Positions 7,502 to 15,895 of a stretch of DNA of 64,000 nt are shown here, piece after piece (within the stretch, counting starts at the first letter, position 1; each line of letters begins with the position of its first letter). Made by a program: the position numbers and the translations under genes. This DNA comes from Sulfitobacter sp. CW3 (GTDB lineage Bacteria; Pseudomonadota; Alphaproteobacteria; Rhodobacterales; Rhodobacteraceae). The stretch spans positions 1 through 64,000 of the forward strand of contig NZ_JAHXRL010000009.1 of NCBI RefSeq assembly GCF_019392245.1, given 5' to 3'. The notes beneath the pieces were generated by a model that saw only the letters and a list, made by a program, of their open reading frames with translations, did no database searches and was not told where the DNA came from.

Positions 7502-9541
7502 ATGAATCAGAACCAAAAGAGAACGAGCGCATTCGATAATTTGCTGTCGCCGCTTCGCGTTGGGGCATTTGAATTGCGCAACCGCGTTATCATGGGCTCG
7601 ATGCACACGCGGCTTGAATCCGGGCCCGATCCAATTACCAGGCAGGCCGCGTTTTACGCCGAACGCGCGCGTGGCGAGGTTGCGCTGGTTATCACTGGAG
7701 GGTTCTCCCCAAATAGCGAGGGGTTGCTGGAGCCAGGCGGTCCCCGTATGGACGATGCCGTCGAAACTGCCACGCTGCGGCCCATCTGTGATGCGGTCCA
7801 CACAGAGGGCGCACTGATCTGCGCCCAACTTCTGCATGCGGGGCGGTACGCCAAGGTCGAAAACTGCGTCGCACCGTCGCCGATCCGCTCCCCGATCAAT
7901 AAATTTGTTCCCCGTGAACTTACCCATGAAGACATCGTTCGCACGATCAATAATTTTGTCACCGCCGCTGCCAATGCGCAGGCCGCCGGTTTCGACGGGG
8001 TCGAGGTGATGGGATCCGAAGGCTATCTGCTGAACGAATTTACGGTGCCCCATACCAACAAGCGCACCGATGACTGGGGTGGCAGTGTCGAAAACCGCCA
8101 TCGCTTGCCGGTAGAGGTCGTGCGCGCCGTGCGCGATCACTGCGGCCCGGATTTCATGATTATCTACCGGATTTCTGCTGCGGATCTTATTGAAAACGGT
8201 GCCCCTGCCGAAGAAATCGCGTTGCTGGCCCAGAAAGTCGAGGCTGCAGGCGCCGATATGCTGAACACCGGTATCGGCTGGCATGAGGCGCGCGTGCCGA
8301 CCATCGCATATCCTGTGCCCCGCGGAGCGTGGCGTCAGGCAGCTGCGAATGTGAAGCGCGCGGTGTCGATCCCCGTCGTGGCTTCGAACCGGATCAACAC
8401 GCCTGAACTGGCCGAGGACATTATCGCCAGCGGCGATGCGGATCTGATTTCGATGGCGCGCCCTATGCTCGCCGACCCGCATTTCGTCCGCAAGACTCGA
8501 CAAGGGCGCACGGATGAGATCAACACCTGCATCGCCTGTAATCAGGCCTGTCTTGACTATATATTTTCGGAACGTGTGGCAGGATGTCTGGTGAACCCGC
8601 GCGCCGGGCGCGAAACTGAATTCCACGACAATGTGGCGACCGTGCCCAAAAAGATCGCCGTGGTCGGGGGCGGAGCGGCTGGCTTGGCCAGCGCGGCCGA
8701 GGCCGGACGGTTGGGTCACGACGTAACCCTATTTGAGGCCGCCGACACATTGGGTGGGCAACTGAATCTGGCACGCGCCGCCCCCGGCAAAGACGAATTT
8801 GACGAAACGCTGCGCTATTTCCGGGCGCAATTGCACAAACACGGTGTGGTCGTGAAACTGGGCACAGCTGCTTCAGCCACGGATCTGGGCGGCTTTGACC
8901 ATGTGGTGATCGCCACTGGTGTGACGCCGCGATTTCCGGATGTGCCGGGTATCGACCATCCCAAGGTGGCGACTTATGCGCAGATCCTGTCAGGCGAACG
9001 CCGCGCGGGTGCGCGGGTTGCGGTGATGGGTGCAGGCGGTATCGGCTTTGACGTGGCAGAGTTCTTGGTCACGGCACCGGCCGAAACAGAACAAAGCGCC
9101 GTGTTCTTTAGTGTTTGGGGCGTGGATGGAAAATTCACCCGGCCCGGGGCGCTGAGTGGCGATCCGCTGGCTCCGGTTCCTGGCACACGTGCAGTGACCG
9201 TGCTGCAACGCAAACCCAGTAAACCGGGCAAGGCTTTGGGCGTGTCCACGGGGTGGATATTGCGCAACGCCTTACGCAAACGCGGGGTCAAGATGCTGAC
9301 CGGTGTCAGCTATGACCGGATTGACGATACCGGACTACACATCACGCTGGATGGCGCGCCAATGAGCGTCGAGGCCGACACGATTGTTCTGTGCACCGGG
9401 CAGGAGCCGGTGCGCGCGCTATATCAGGCGCTGACGGATCAGGGCGTTGTTGCCACCATGATTGGCGGCGCGAAAGAGGCCTCCGAGCTGGATGCGCTGC
9501 GCGCCATCGACGAAGGGGTCAGGCTGGTGCAGACCTTCTGA
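7502..9541 (+). CDS. NADH:flavin oxidoreductase, 2,4-dienoyl-CoA reductase (FadH) type
   Basis: The 679-residue two-part protein matches the FadH/trimethylamine-dehydrogenase family. Residues 1-350 form an old-yellow-enzyme FMN barrel (LLSPLRVGAFELRNRVIMG, then EVMGSEGYLLNEFTVPHTN). A four-cysteine iron-sulfur site follows, with spacing C-x2-C-x3-C-x11-C, beginning CIACNQACLDY near residue 347. The rest is an FAD/NAD(P) domain with IAVVGGGAAGLASAAEAG and AVMGAGGIGFDVAEF. Such enzymes reduce 2,4-dienoyl-CoA or related unsaturated substrates with NAD(P)H, which suits degradation of unsaturated or isoprenoid acids by the flanking genes. It is transcribed away from the minus-strand operon from a shared promoter region with a TetR palindrome. 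Other members act on enoates or amines, so the exact substrate is inferred. Confidence 0.9.
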   Translation: MNQNQKRTSAFDNLLSPLRVGAFELRNRVIMGSMHTRLESGPDPITRQAAFYAERARGEVALVITGGFSPNSEGLLEPGGPRMDDAVETATLRPICDAVHTEGALICAQLLHAGRYAKVENCVAPSPIRSPINKFVPRELTHEDIVRTINNFVTAAANAQAAGFDGVEVMGSEGYLLNEFTVPHTNKRTDDWGGSVENRHRLPVEVVRAVRDHCGPDFMIIYRISAADLIENGAPAEEIALLAQKVEAAGADMLNTGIGWHEARVPTIAYPVPRGAWRQAAANVKRAVSIPVVASNRINTPELAEDIIASGDADLISMARPMLADPHFVRKTRQGRTDEINTCIACNQACLDYIFSERVAGCLVNPRAGRETEFHDNVATVPKKIAVVGGGAAGLASAAEAGRLGHDVTLFEAADTLGGQLNLARAAPGKDEFDETLRYFRAQLHKHGVVVKLGTAASATDLGGFDHVVIATGVTPRFPDVPGIDHPKVATYAQILSGERRAGARVAVMGAGGIGFDVAEFLVTAPAETEQSAVFFSVWGVDGKFTRPGALSGDPLAPVPGTRAVTVLQRKPSKPGKALGVSTGWILRNALRKRGVKMLTGVSYDRIDDTGLHITLDGAPMSVEADTIVLCTGQEPVRALYQALTDQGVVATMIGGAKEASELDALRAIDEGVRLVQTF

Positions 9542-9559
9542 TCCGCCTGATTGATGAAT

Positions 9560-10414
9560 TCACCGGCCAAACGCGGCTGCGTTCTCGGTGATGAAACCCG
9601 CGAACCGGCGGGCAGGGCGGCCCAGAACGTCCTGCACCGTGGTTTCGGTGCCAGACAGATATCCTTTCGGGGCAAGTCCGGCCAGTTCTATCATCGCATC
9701 GGCGACCTCTGCGACCATGCCGGATGTTATCATATTGGCGCGCGCCTCGTCGGGGCCAACGGCGCGGCGAGTGATGTCGCGGCCAAGCGTTTGCGTCAGC
9801 AGCGCCGCAATATCGTCGCCGCTCAGTGCCTCGTCGCCGGTCAGCCCATAGGCTTTGCCAAGATGCCCCTCGCCGGTCAAAGCTTCGGTTGACACATCGG
9901 CGATGTCGCGGGCATCGACCCAGGAAACGGGTCCGCCCACATCGTCGAGGTAAGTGTTTCCATTGGCGATGCTATCGGACTGCCACAGCAGATTCTGCAC
10001 GAAATAGGTCGGTTGGATCAACGTCCAGCCCATGCCGCTTTCCTTCAGCAACTCCTGGCTGGCCGAATGCCAGATGCCAAAGGTCAGCCGGGCCTTGGGC
10101 GAGGCCCCGAGCCCGGTCGACATGACCATATGCTGCACACCTGCGTCTGCTGTGGCGTGGACCACATTGGCCTTCCAGCGCCCCATTTCCTGATGTGCGG
10201 GCGTGACAAGGAACGCCTTTTGCGCCCCCTTGCAGGCCCGCGCCAGCGCGGCAGGGTCGTCGAAATCAGCCACCATGGCCTCGCAACCCTGCGCCTTGAG
10301 CGCCGCAATCCGCGAGGCATCGCTGGTCACGGCGCGCAGGGCGATGCCTTTGTCCGAAAGCGAAGAAATAAGGTGTGTGCCAATCGTGCCAGTGGCACCG
10401 AAAATAACGATCAT
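9560..10414 (-). CDS. NmrA-like NAD(P)-binding atypical SDR protein
   Basis: From ATG 10414 the protein has 284 residues and begins MIVIFGATGTIGTHLIS, a Rossmann GxxGxxG nucleotide-binding loop in the NmrA/NAD(P)H azoreductase style. It ends in a domain typical of QorB-like quinone oxidoreductases. VMSTGLGA and a QPTYFVQNLL segment follow. No complete Ser-Tyr-Lys SDR triad stands out, so it may be a redox sensor or quinone reductase and not a classical dehydrogenase. The start overlaps the acyl-CoA synthetase stop by 4 bases, so the two are translationally coupled. It meets the reductase gene tail to tail with only 18 bases between stops and no clear terminator. Confidence 0.85.
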   Translation of the reverse strand: MIVIFGATGTIGTHLISSLSDKGIALRAVTSDASRIAALKAQGCEAMVADFDDPAALARACKGAQKAFLVTPAHQEMGRWKANVVHATADAGVQHMVMSTGLGASPKARLTFGIWHSASQELLKESGMGWTLIQPTYFVQNLLWQSDSIANGNTYLDDVGGPVSWVDARDIADVSTEALTGEGHLGKAYGLTGDEALSGDDIAALLTQTLGRDITRRAVGPDEARANMITSGMVAEVADAMIELAGLAPKGYLSGTETTVQDVLGRPARRFAGFITENAAAFGR

Positions 10415-12348
10415 GTCTGTTTTCCTTGCAATGCTTCGATTGGGGCGATGGTTTCCGGGTTCTGCACGGACGACAGATCGCCCGGATCCTCGCCCAGAAA
10501 TGCTGCCCGCACGATGCGGCGCATGGTTTTCATCGTCCGGGTCTTTGGCAGGGCTTCGACGAAATGAATTTCGCGCGGGCGGAACGGTTTTGAGACCGCT
10601 GTGCCCACTGCGTCTTTTAGAAAGTCGACCAATGCCGCGTCGGGGGTCACGCCGGGGGCTGCGACGCAGACAACGACAACGGCGACACCTTTCAACGCAT
10701 CTGGCGCAGCGATGGCGGCGGCGTCGATGACTTTGCCGGTCAGGGTCATGGCCGCCTCGATCTCGGGCGGACCGATGCGTTTGCCGGCGATGTTCAGAGT
10801 GTCGTCGGATCGGCCCAGAATATACCATGTGCCATCAGCATCATGACGCACCCAGTCGCCGTGGCACCAGACGCCGGGGAAGGTGGACCAGTAGGTTTCC
10901 AGATACCGCGCCTTGTCCTGCCAGATTGTCGGCGTCAGCCCCATGGGTGGTTGGGCCACCACCAACTCACCGACCTCGCCCAAATCAGCCTCTGACCCAT
11001 CCGGGCGCAGAACCTTGGCGCCAACCCCCAACGCTTGCGTCGAGAACCCGCCCGGCGATAGCCGGTGCAACACCGTTGAGGTCAGGATCGCGCCAAACAG
11101 TTCGGTGCCGCCGGAAATATTCAGCGGGGCTGCGCGATGGCGGCATATATGCGCCAGTTGCCATAGCCAGGCATCGTCGGTCCAGGGCTCTCCGGTTGAT
11201 CCGACGATGCGCAGTGGCGACAGATCGTATCCGGCCAACGGGGCAGGGTCCTGTACCATAAACTGACGCACCAGCGTGGGCGCCACGCCCATGTGGGTCA
11301 CCTTCGTTTCGGCGGCAACGCGCAGCAAGCGAAACGGGTCGTCTGGCGTTGACGGGGCACCTTCGGCAAGCACCAGCGTGGCACCGGCCAGAAGAACCGA
11401 AATCAGGGTCAGCGGCCCCATGACCCAGCCCATATCCGTCATCCACAGATGCCGGTCATCGCGCTGAAGGTCGAGACACAGAAGGAAGTCAGTCGTTGCT
11501 TTGGCCTGAACTCCCAGATGCGTGTGTACCACACCTTTGGGCCGGCCGGTTGTGCCCGAAGTATAGGCGATCATCAAGGGACCTGCGGCGTCTACGGGAG
11601 CGGCGGGGAAGGTCGGATCGGCCGCTGCGATAGTGTCATGCCAGTCCAGATCGCGGGCCGGATCGGCGGATGTTCCCCCGAATCGGCGCAGGCTGATGAC
11701 CGTTTGCACCAACGGAAGATCGTCTATCGCACTGACCAGTGTCCGCTCCATCGCCACCGGCTTGCCCCGGCGCGGTGACGCATCAACTGTCAGCACAGCC
11801 CGGGCGTTGCTGTCGTTCAGCCGTGCGGTGATTGCGGGAGCGGAGAAACCGGAAAACAACGGCACAGCGATGGCTCCCAACCGGGCAATGCCCAGAAACG
11901 CGGCCGCAATTTCAGGGATCATCGGCATATAGATGCCAACCGCATCGCCCGCGCCGATGCCCCGGGCGGCCAGAGCGCCGGCGACACGGGCGCTCTGCTC
12001 GGCCAGATCGTTGTAGGTCCAGCTGCGGGTGGTCCCGTCTTCTGCCACCCAGTCAATAGCGGTCTTGCCGCCAAGTCCAAGGTCAATTCGCGCGTCGAGA
12101 CATGTTTGCGTCAGGTTGAGCGTGGCACCGGTGGCCCAGCGGATATTCTCGGGGCCGCCGGTGAAGTCACGCAGTGTATGAAAGGGATGCGAGAACCGGA
12201 TACCGGCAAGATCAATAATCTTAGACCAAAACCAATCGGGGTCGGCGTTGGACCGTTCAAGCAGGTCTTCGTATGTATCCGCGCCACAATGGTTCAGAAA
12301 ACCGGCAAGATTGCTGTTTTTACGGATATCATCGGCGGGATCAAACAT
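10411..12348 (-). CDS. Acyl-CoA synthetase (acetyl/acetoacetyl-CoA synthetase-like)
   Basis: A 645-residue AMP-forming synthetase of the Acs type. The N-terminal lead includes ADPDWFWSKIIDLAG, the P-loop is IAYTSGTTGRPKGVVHTH (near residue 265), and GGTELFG, GDWVRHDADGTWYILGRSDD and a C-terminal lid with KTRTMKTMRRIVR follow. The last Lys-containing segment corresponds to the acetylatable catalytic lysine of Acs. It should make an acyl-CoA from a carboxylic acid, ATP and CoA; size and N-terminus suggest short or branched acids. The gene starts only 13 bases after the U-tract of a strong terminator hairpin (12362-12386), so its expression may depend on readthrough or an internal promoter. It is a second activating enzyme beside the PaaK-type ligase. 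Confidence 0.9.
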   Translation of the reverse strand: MFDPADDIRKNSNLAGFLNHCGADTYEDLLERSNADPDWFWSKIIDLAGIRFSHPFHTLRDFTGGPENIRWATGATLNLTQTCLDARIDLGLGGKTAIDWVAEDGTTRSWTYNDLAEQSARVAGALAARGIGAGDAVGIYMPMIPEIAAAFLGIARLGAIAVPLFSGFSAPAITARLNDSNARAVLTVDASPRRGKPVAMERTLVSAIDDLPLVQTVISLRRFGGTSADPARDLDWHDTIAAADPTFPAAPVDAAGPLMIAYTSGTTGRPKGVVHTHLGVQAKATTDFLLCLDLQRDDRHLWMTDMGWVMGPLTLISVLLAGATLVLAEGAPSTPDDPFRLLRVAAETKVTHMGVAPTLVRQFMVQDPAPLAGYDLSPLRIVGSTGEPWTDDAWLWQLAHICRHRAAPLNISGGTELFGAILTSTVLHRLSPGGFSTQALGVGAKVLRPDGSEADLGEVGELVVAQPPMGLTPTIWQDKARYLETYWSTFPGVWCHGDWVRHDADGTWYILGRSDDTLNIAGKRIGPPEIEAAMTLTGKVIDAAAIAAPDALKGVAVVVVCVAAPGVTPDAALVDFLKDAVGTAVSKPFRPREIHFVEALPKTRTMKTMRRIVRAAFLGEDPGDLSSVQNPETIAPIEALQGKQT

Positions 12349-12361
12349 GTCGGACCTTGTG

Positions 12362-12386
12362 AAAAAGGCCGCGCCGTAGCGCGGCC
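12362..12386 (-). terminator. Rho-independent terminator after the SDR gene, just upstream of the synthetase start
   Basis: On the minus strand GGCCGCGC-TACG-GCGCGGCC forms a perfect 8-base-pair stem with a four-base loop, followed by five T. It lies 60 bases after the SDR stop (12447) and its T-tract ends 13 bases before the synthetase ATG at 12348. Confidence 0.85.
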
Positions 12387-12446
12387 AGTTGAGGAGGTAG
12401 TTCTTTTATTTACCTTCCAGGGGGCGCACGCGCCCGACTAAAATGC

Positions 12447-13208
12447 CTAGCCGTGCATGGACAAGCCGCCCGACACGGAAATGACCTGACCTGTGATGAA
12501 CCCAGCGTCCTCCGACGCTAGGAAGCAGACAATCCCAGGGTAATCTTCGGGCTGGCCAAGTCGCTTCATCGGAATGGCGCGTTTCAAGCCTTCGGCAATC
12601 TTTACGCCGGCTTCGCCTTCGGCAAAGCTTGCAAACAACGCTGTGTCAGTCGGCCCTGGAGATACGGTGTTCACCTGCACACCTTTGCGGGCCAGTTCGC
12701 GTGCGACTGTTTTCGAAAAAGAGATGATTCCGCCCTTGCAAGCCGAATAAACCGCTTCCCCGGACGATCCGACACGCCCGGCATCCGAAGCAATGTTGAC
12801 CACGCGACCGCCCCCATTCTTAACCATTCCGGGCAGTACCGCGTGATGCATATGCAGCGGCCCATAAAGGTTTATTGCAATGATCTTGTCCCAGAGCGCG
12901 ACATCGGTATCGAGGAACGGCTTTGCGACATCCCAGCCCGCATTGTTGACCAGAACATCGATAGGCCCGCCCGCTTCGAATGCAGTTACAGCGCTATCGA
13001 CTGCGGCGCGATCCGCGATATCAACCGTGTAGGCGCTGGCCTTCCCACCATTTGCCTCAATAAGCGATACGGTTTCGGCCGCGCCGTCCGCATTGAGGTC
13101 AAACACCGCAACTTCGGACCCTTCTTCGGCGAAACGTTTGCACACTTCGCGTCCAATCCCACTGCCACCACCTGTGACGATCACTCTTTTACCTTGCAGT
13201 CCACGCAT
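12447..13208 (-). CDS. Short-chain dehydrogenase/reductase (3-hydroxyacyl-CoA dehydrogenase-like)
   Basis: A 253-residue classical SDR starting MRGLQGKRVIVTGGGSGIGR, with the TGxxxGxG cofactor loop. It also has DLNAD for NAD preference (acidic residue after beta-2), NNAGWD, a catalytic Ser region (NIASDAGRVG), YSACKGG with Tyr and Lys, and C-terminal VISVSGGLSMHG. It resembles BadH/FabG-like 3-hydroxyacyl-CoA dehydrogenases and could oxidise the hydroxyacyl-CoA made by the hydratases here. The start is set by AGGAG seven bases upstream of the ATG at 13208. The divergent tetR gene begins 107 bases away and the gap contains a TetR-type palindrome. A strong terminator follows the gene. Confidence 0.9.
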   Translation of the reverse strand: MRGLQGKRVIVTGGGSGIGREVCKRFAEEGSEVAVFDLNADGAAETVSLIEANGGKASAYTVDIADRAAVDSAVTAFEAGGPIDVLVNNAGWDVAKPFLDTDVALWDKIIAINLYGPLHMHHAVLPGMVKNGGGRVVNIASDAGRVGSSGEAVYSACKGGIISFSKTVARELARKGVQVNTVSPGPTDTALFASFAEGEAGVKIAEGLKRAIPMKRLGQPEDYPGIVCFLASEDAGFITGQVISVSGGLSMHG

Positions 13209-13258
13209 CCTGTAACTCCTCTTGGGCCCTTGCTGTTTAGTCGCGCACGGGCTAAAAT

Positions 13259-13272
13259 CTAACATCTGTTTG
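13259..13272. promoter_or_regulatory. Imperfect TetR-type operator CTAACA-TC-TGTTTG
   Basis: This copy of the shared palindrome has one arm mismatch and lies between the divergent SDR and double-tetR genes, as expected for an autoregulated repressor. Function is inferred from position and similarity to the sites at 7457 and 19020. Confidence 0.55.
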
Positions 13273-13314
13273 AATTTATCTGCTTGATATCGGTGTGTCC
13301 AGAGGTATTTACCC

Positions 13315-14616
13315 ATGAATATGACGCCCAAACCCCAAAACGCTGTGCTGCATGACGGACAGCCAAGTAAGTCCGAGCAGACGCGAGAGACGATCCTCGC
13401 GGCGGCGGCACAGTTTTTCCGCAATGAAGGGTACAATGCCGCGACCATGCGCAAAATCGCCAAAGTTGCAAATATGGAAGCTGGCAGCATCTACTACCAC
13501 TTTTCGTCCAAAGAAGACATTCTGGGTGAAGTTATGGAGCTTGGGTTGCGCCGCCTTTATGTCGAGGCGTCGCGGGTTCTGGCCGAGGCTAGGGCGCAGG
13601 ACAAGGATTTCCGACAGGTCCTGTCAGAGATGGTCGATACACACCTGACCTTTCTTTTGTCTGAAAGCGATTTTACATCCGCCAATATTCGCAACTTTCC
13701 GACGCTACCCAAAGAGTTACGCCAAAAACACCGGCCGCTGCGACGCGCATATTCCGACCTGTGGAACGGTTTCTTGGTAGAAGCCCAGCAGAATGGCTGT
13801 ATTCGCACCGATATCGCGATCAGGCCTGTACGCCAGTTCGTGCTCGGCGCGCTCAACTGGACGGTCGAATGGTATGACACGGAGCGTTTTCCCGTCGCAA
13901 CACTGTCCGAGCGGGTTACAAGGCTATTGCTGGATGGGATGGCCACAAAAGAGCACGCTCTGGTTCTTGTCCCCCGGCATCGCGACCGGCAGATTTTTGA
14001 ACCGGAAGCCGATACCAACAAGGCAGCACGTACACGTATGCAAGTGCTATCTGCGGCCGCGCGGATCATCCGCGACCGTGGCTACAAAGCGGCAACAATG
14101 CGGGCCATTTCGACCGAGGCTGGGATCGAGGCCGGCAGCATCTACTACCATTTCGGGTCAAAAGATGACATTTTAGATGAAGTGCTGGATTTGGGGCTGC
14201 GCGATCTATTGAAGGGTGTGACTAGGACCGTTTCTGATTGGGAAAAGTTTCCTGATGACCTGAGCAGAATGTCTGCAGCGATCAAGACACATATGGAGTG
14301 TCTGTTTCAGGCCAGTGAATTCACTTCGGCAAATATTCGAATCTATGGTCAACTGCCCAGTAATGTGCGCGCTCGCCATTGGCCAGTGCGCCATGAATAT
14401 GCGCAGCTTTGGGACCGCATTCTGAAAGATGCGCAAGACTCCGGTTGCTTGCGTTCCGATATCAGGATCGTCCCTTTGCGGCAGGTCATGTTGGGTGCAT
14501 TGAACTGGACCGTTGAATGGTTTGACCCAAAAAAGGCGGGGCAGGAGGGAAATATCTCGTTGCCCGAACTTGTCGAAATTCTGCAAAAACTGCTTCTTGG
14601 CGGACTGTCGAAGTAA
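13315..14616 (+). CDS. Tandem double TetR-family regulator (two complete repressor units in one chain)
   Basis: The 433-residue protein contains two full TetR units. The first (about residues 18-215) has the helix-turn-helix region ending AGSIYYHFSSKEDILGEV; the second (about 232-433) repeats it as AGSIYYHFGSKDDILDEV. Both ligand domains share FTSANIR, a VxxALNWTVEW segment and similar ends, so the gene arose by in-frame duplication. TetR proteins act as homodimers, each binding half a palindrome; a fused pair could behave as a covalent dimer. The separate TetR at 19059 shares the same signature residues (TSANVRIFGQ, GALNATLEWFDPQKG), so these three units form one paralogous group. AGAGG before the ATG at 13315 supports the start. 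It likely represses the acyl-CoA genes through the CTAACA palindrome. Confidence 0.92.
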   Translation: MNMTPKPQNAVLHDGQPSKSEQTRETILAAAAQFFRNEGYNAATMRKIAKVANMEAGSIYYHFSSKEDILGEVMELGLRRLYVEASRVLAEARAQDKDFRQVLSEMVDTHLTFLLSESDFTSANIRNFPTLPKELRQKHRPLRRAYSDLWNGFLVEAQQNGCIRTDIAIRPVRQFVLGALNWTVEWYDTERFPVATLSERVTRLLLDGMATKEHALVLVPRHRDRQIFEPEADTNKAARTRMQVLSAAARIIRDRGYKAATMRAISTEAGIEAGSIYYHFGSKDDILDEVLDLGLRDLLKGVTRTVSDWEKFPDDLSRMSAAIKTHMECLFQASEFTSANIRIYGQLPSNVRARHWPVRHEYAQLWDRILKDAQDSGCLRSDIRIVPLRQVMLGALNWTVEWFDPKKAGQEGNISLPELVEILQKLLLGGLSK

Positions 14617-14774
14617 AACAACACGCTCGTCTGAATGCGCCGGAAAGCCCCATTTTTCAGATCAGCTCGGGCTAAAGCCTTCGGCGAGACTGCTTAAAGG
14701 TTTACTGATCTGATTGATGCAAGGCATTTCACTGCAAGCCTTTGTTGACAAATTTGACAATTGGCGAAATAACC

Positions 14775-14790
14775 AAGCAATCGTTTGCTT
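14775..14790. promoter_or_regulatory. Operator-like palindrome before the second tetR gene
   Basis: AAGCAATCGTTTGCTT is a 16-base palindrome with two mismatched positions. It is 15 bases upstream of the ATG at 14806 and downstream of two possible TTGACA -35 boxes (14745-14750 and 14754-14759). It differs from the CTAACA site, so this TetR probably recognises its own sequence. Confidence 0.5.
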
Positions 14791-14805
14791 ATTTAAGGAA
14801 TCACG

Positions 14806-15459
14806 ATGACAGCCTTGGCACCCAAAGCCAGAAGCAACAATCGCCGAGAACTCATTCTTGACGTCTCGGCGCAGCAGTTTGTTGAAAAGGGTTTTGCCAG
14901 TACGTCAACGCGCGATATCGCCAAGGCAACCGGCATGTTGCCCGGTTCGCTGTATTATCATTTCGCATCAAAAGATGATTTGCTTGTCGCCGTATTCGAA
15001 GAAGGCGTGCAGCGGATAAGCGCCAGTGTGGATACAGCCCTGGAGGCCGCGGGCGCGGACCCCTGGGTGCGCTTGCAGGCCGCCTGCGAGGCGCACCTGG
15101 CGATGCTGCTGGGTACAAGCAGCTATGCCCATGTCGTGATCAGAACGTTGCCGTCAGATTTCAGCGACGCGGAAAAGACTCTGGTTGGCTTGCGTCGGCA
15201 ATACGAGGCGCGGTTCACGAGGCTTTGCGATGCGTTGCCATTGCCGCCACAGACCGACCGAAGCGTTCTGCGGCTGATGCTGATTGGCGCAATGAATCAC
15301 ACGCCAGTCTGGTACCGCGAGGGTCGCGATACACCAGCCGGACTTGCCCGTAAATTCATCGAAAATCTGCACGTGCCGCTGGTCGGGGCAGGGGCCAGCG
15401 AAGCGGCCCGTACAGATGCGTCAGGTGAACCAGTTTCGAGGAGGATTGAGGATGAATGA
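14806..15459 (+). CDS. TetR-family transcriptional regulator heading the B12 mutase operon
   Basis: A 217-residue TetR protein. Its N-terminal helix-turn-helix spans roughly residues 12-60 (FASTSTRDIAKATGM, then LPGSLYYHFASKDDLL), and the C-terminal ligand domain contains AMNHTPVWYREGRDTPAGL. It differs from the other TetR units here, lacking their TSANIR signature. Its stop overlaps the start of the B12-binding subunit by 8 bases, so the regulator and the mutase genes are one transcript. A near-palindrome at 14775-14790 over the predicted transcription start suggests autorepression relieved by an acyl-CoA ligand, the common theme for such regulators; the ligand is unknown. Confidence 0.9.
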   Translation: MTALAPKARSNNRRELILDVSAQQFVEKGFASTSTRDIAKATGMLPGSLYYHFASKDDLLVAVFEEGVQRISASVDTALEAAGADPWVRLQAACEAHLAMLLGTSSYAHVVIRTLPSDFSDAEKTLVGLRRQYEARFTRLCDALPLPPQTDRSVLRLMLIGAMNHTPVWYREGRDTPAGLARKFIENLHVPLVGAGASEAARTDASGEPVSRRIEDE

Positions 15460-15880
15460 CGTTCTGTTGGCCCCTGCGCGGGTGCTGGTTACCAAGATCG
15501 GACTGGACGGGCACGACCGCGGCAGTCGCATCATCGCGGCCTATCTGCGCGATGCGGGCATGGAAGTGATCTATACCAACCCCTGGCAGGCCATCGACGC
15601 GGTTGTGGCGCTGGCGCTCGAAGAGGACGTGGATGTCATCGGCATCAGCTCTTTGGCAACCGATCATCTGTTGGTTCCAAAGCTGATGGTCGCGCTGGAT
15701 GCGGCCGGGTTGGGCCATGTGCGCGTCGTAGTCGGCGGCATTGTACCCGATGAAGATGAAGCGAATCTGTTGGCCGCAGGCGTTTCGAAGGTGTTTCACC
15801 CTGGAGCCGTGCGCGAAGACATTGTCACCGAGGTGGAAAGACTTGCAATCGCCGCCAGCAACGAACGCCCTTTGGACTAG
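15452..15880 (+). CDS. B12-binding (small) subunit of an acyl-CoA mutase
   Basis: The 142-residue protein is a stand-alone cobalamin-binding domain. The base-off/His-on motif is DGHDRG (Asp19, His21, Gly24); SSLATDHLL and VVGGIVPDED supply the SxL and GG elements that hold the nucleotide tail. A GAGGAGG about ten bases before the ATG at 15452 fixes the start. In methylmalonyl-CoA mutase this domain is usually fused to the catalytic barrel; separate small subunits are known from isobutyryl-CoA and 2-hydroxyisobutyryl-CoA mutases. The large subunit follows 15 bases downstream. Together they should catalyse adenosylcobalamin-dependent carbon-skeleton rearrangement of an acyl-CoA. Confidence 0.93.
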   Translation: MNDVLLAPARVLVTKIGLDGHDRGSRIIAAYLRDAGMEVIYTNPWQAIDAVVALALEEDVDVIGISSLATDHLLVPKLMVALDAAGLGHVRVVVGGIVPDEDEANLLAAGVSKVFHPGAVREDIVTEVERLAIAASNERPLD

Positions 15881-15895
15881 AGAAAGGCAGAAGTG

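Noticed and set aside
7411..7503. Longer start of the acyl-CoA dehydrogenase at 7503
   Set aside because: It would place the operator and promoter inside the coding sequence; GGAGG supports ATG 7410.
7457..8719. A 420-codon minus-strand frame opposite the dienoyl-CoA reductase
   Set aside because: Antisense shadow; it would also cross the divergent promoter.
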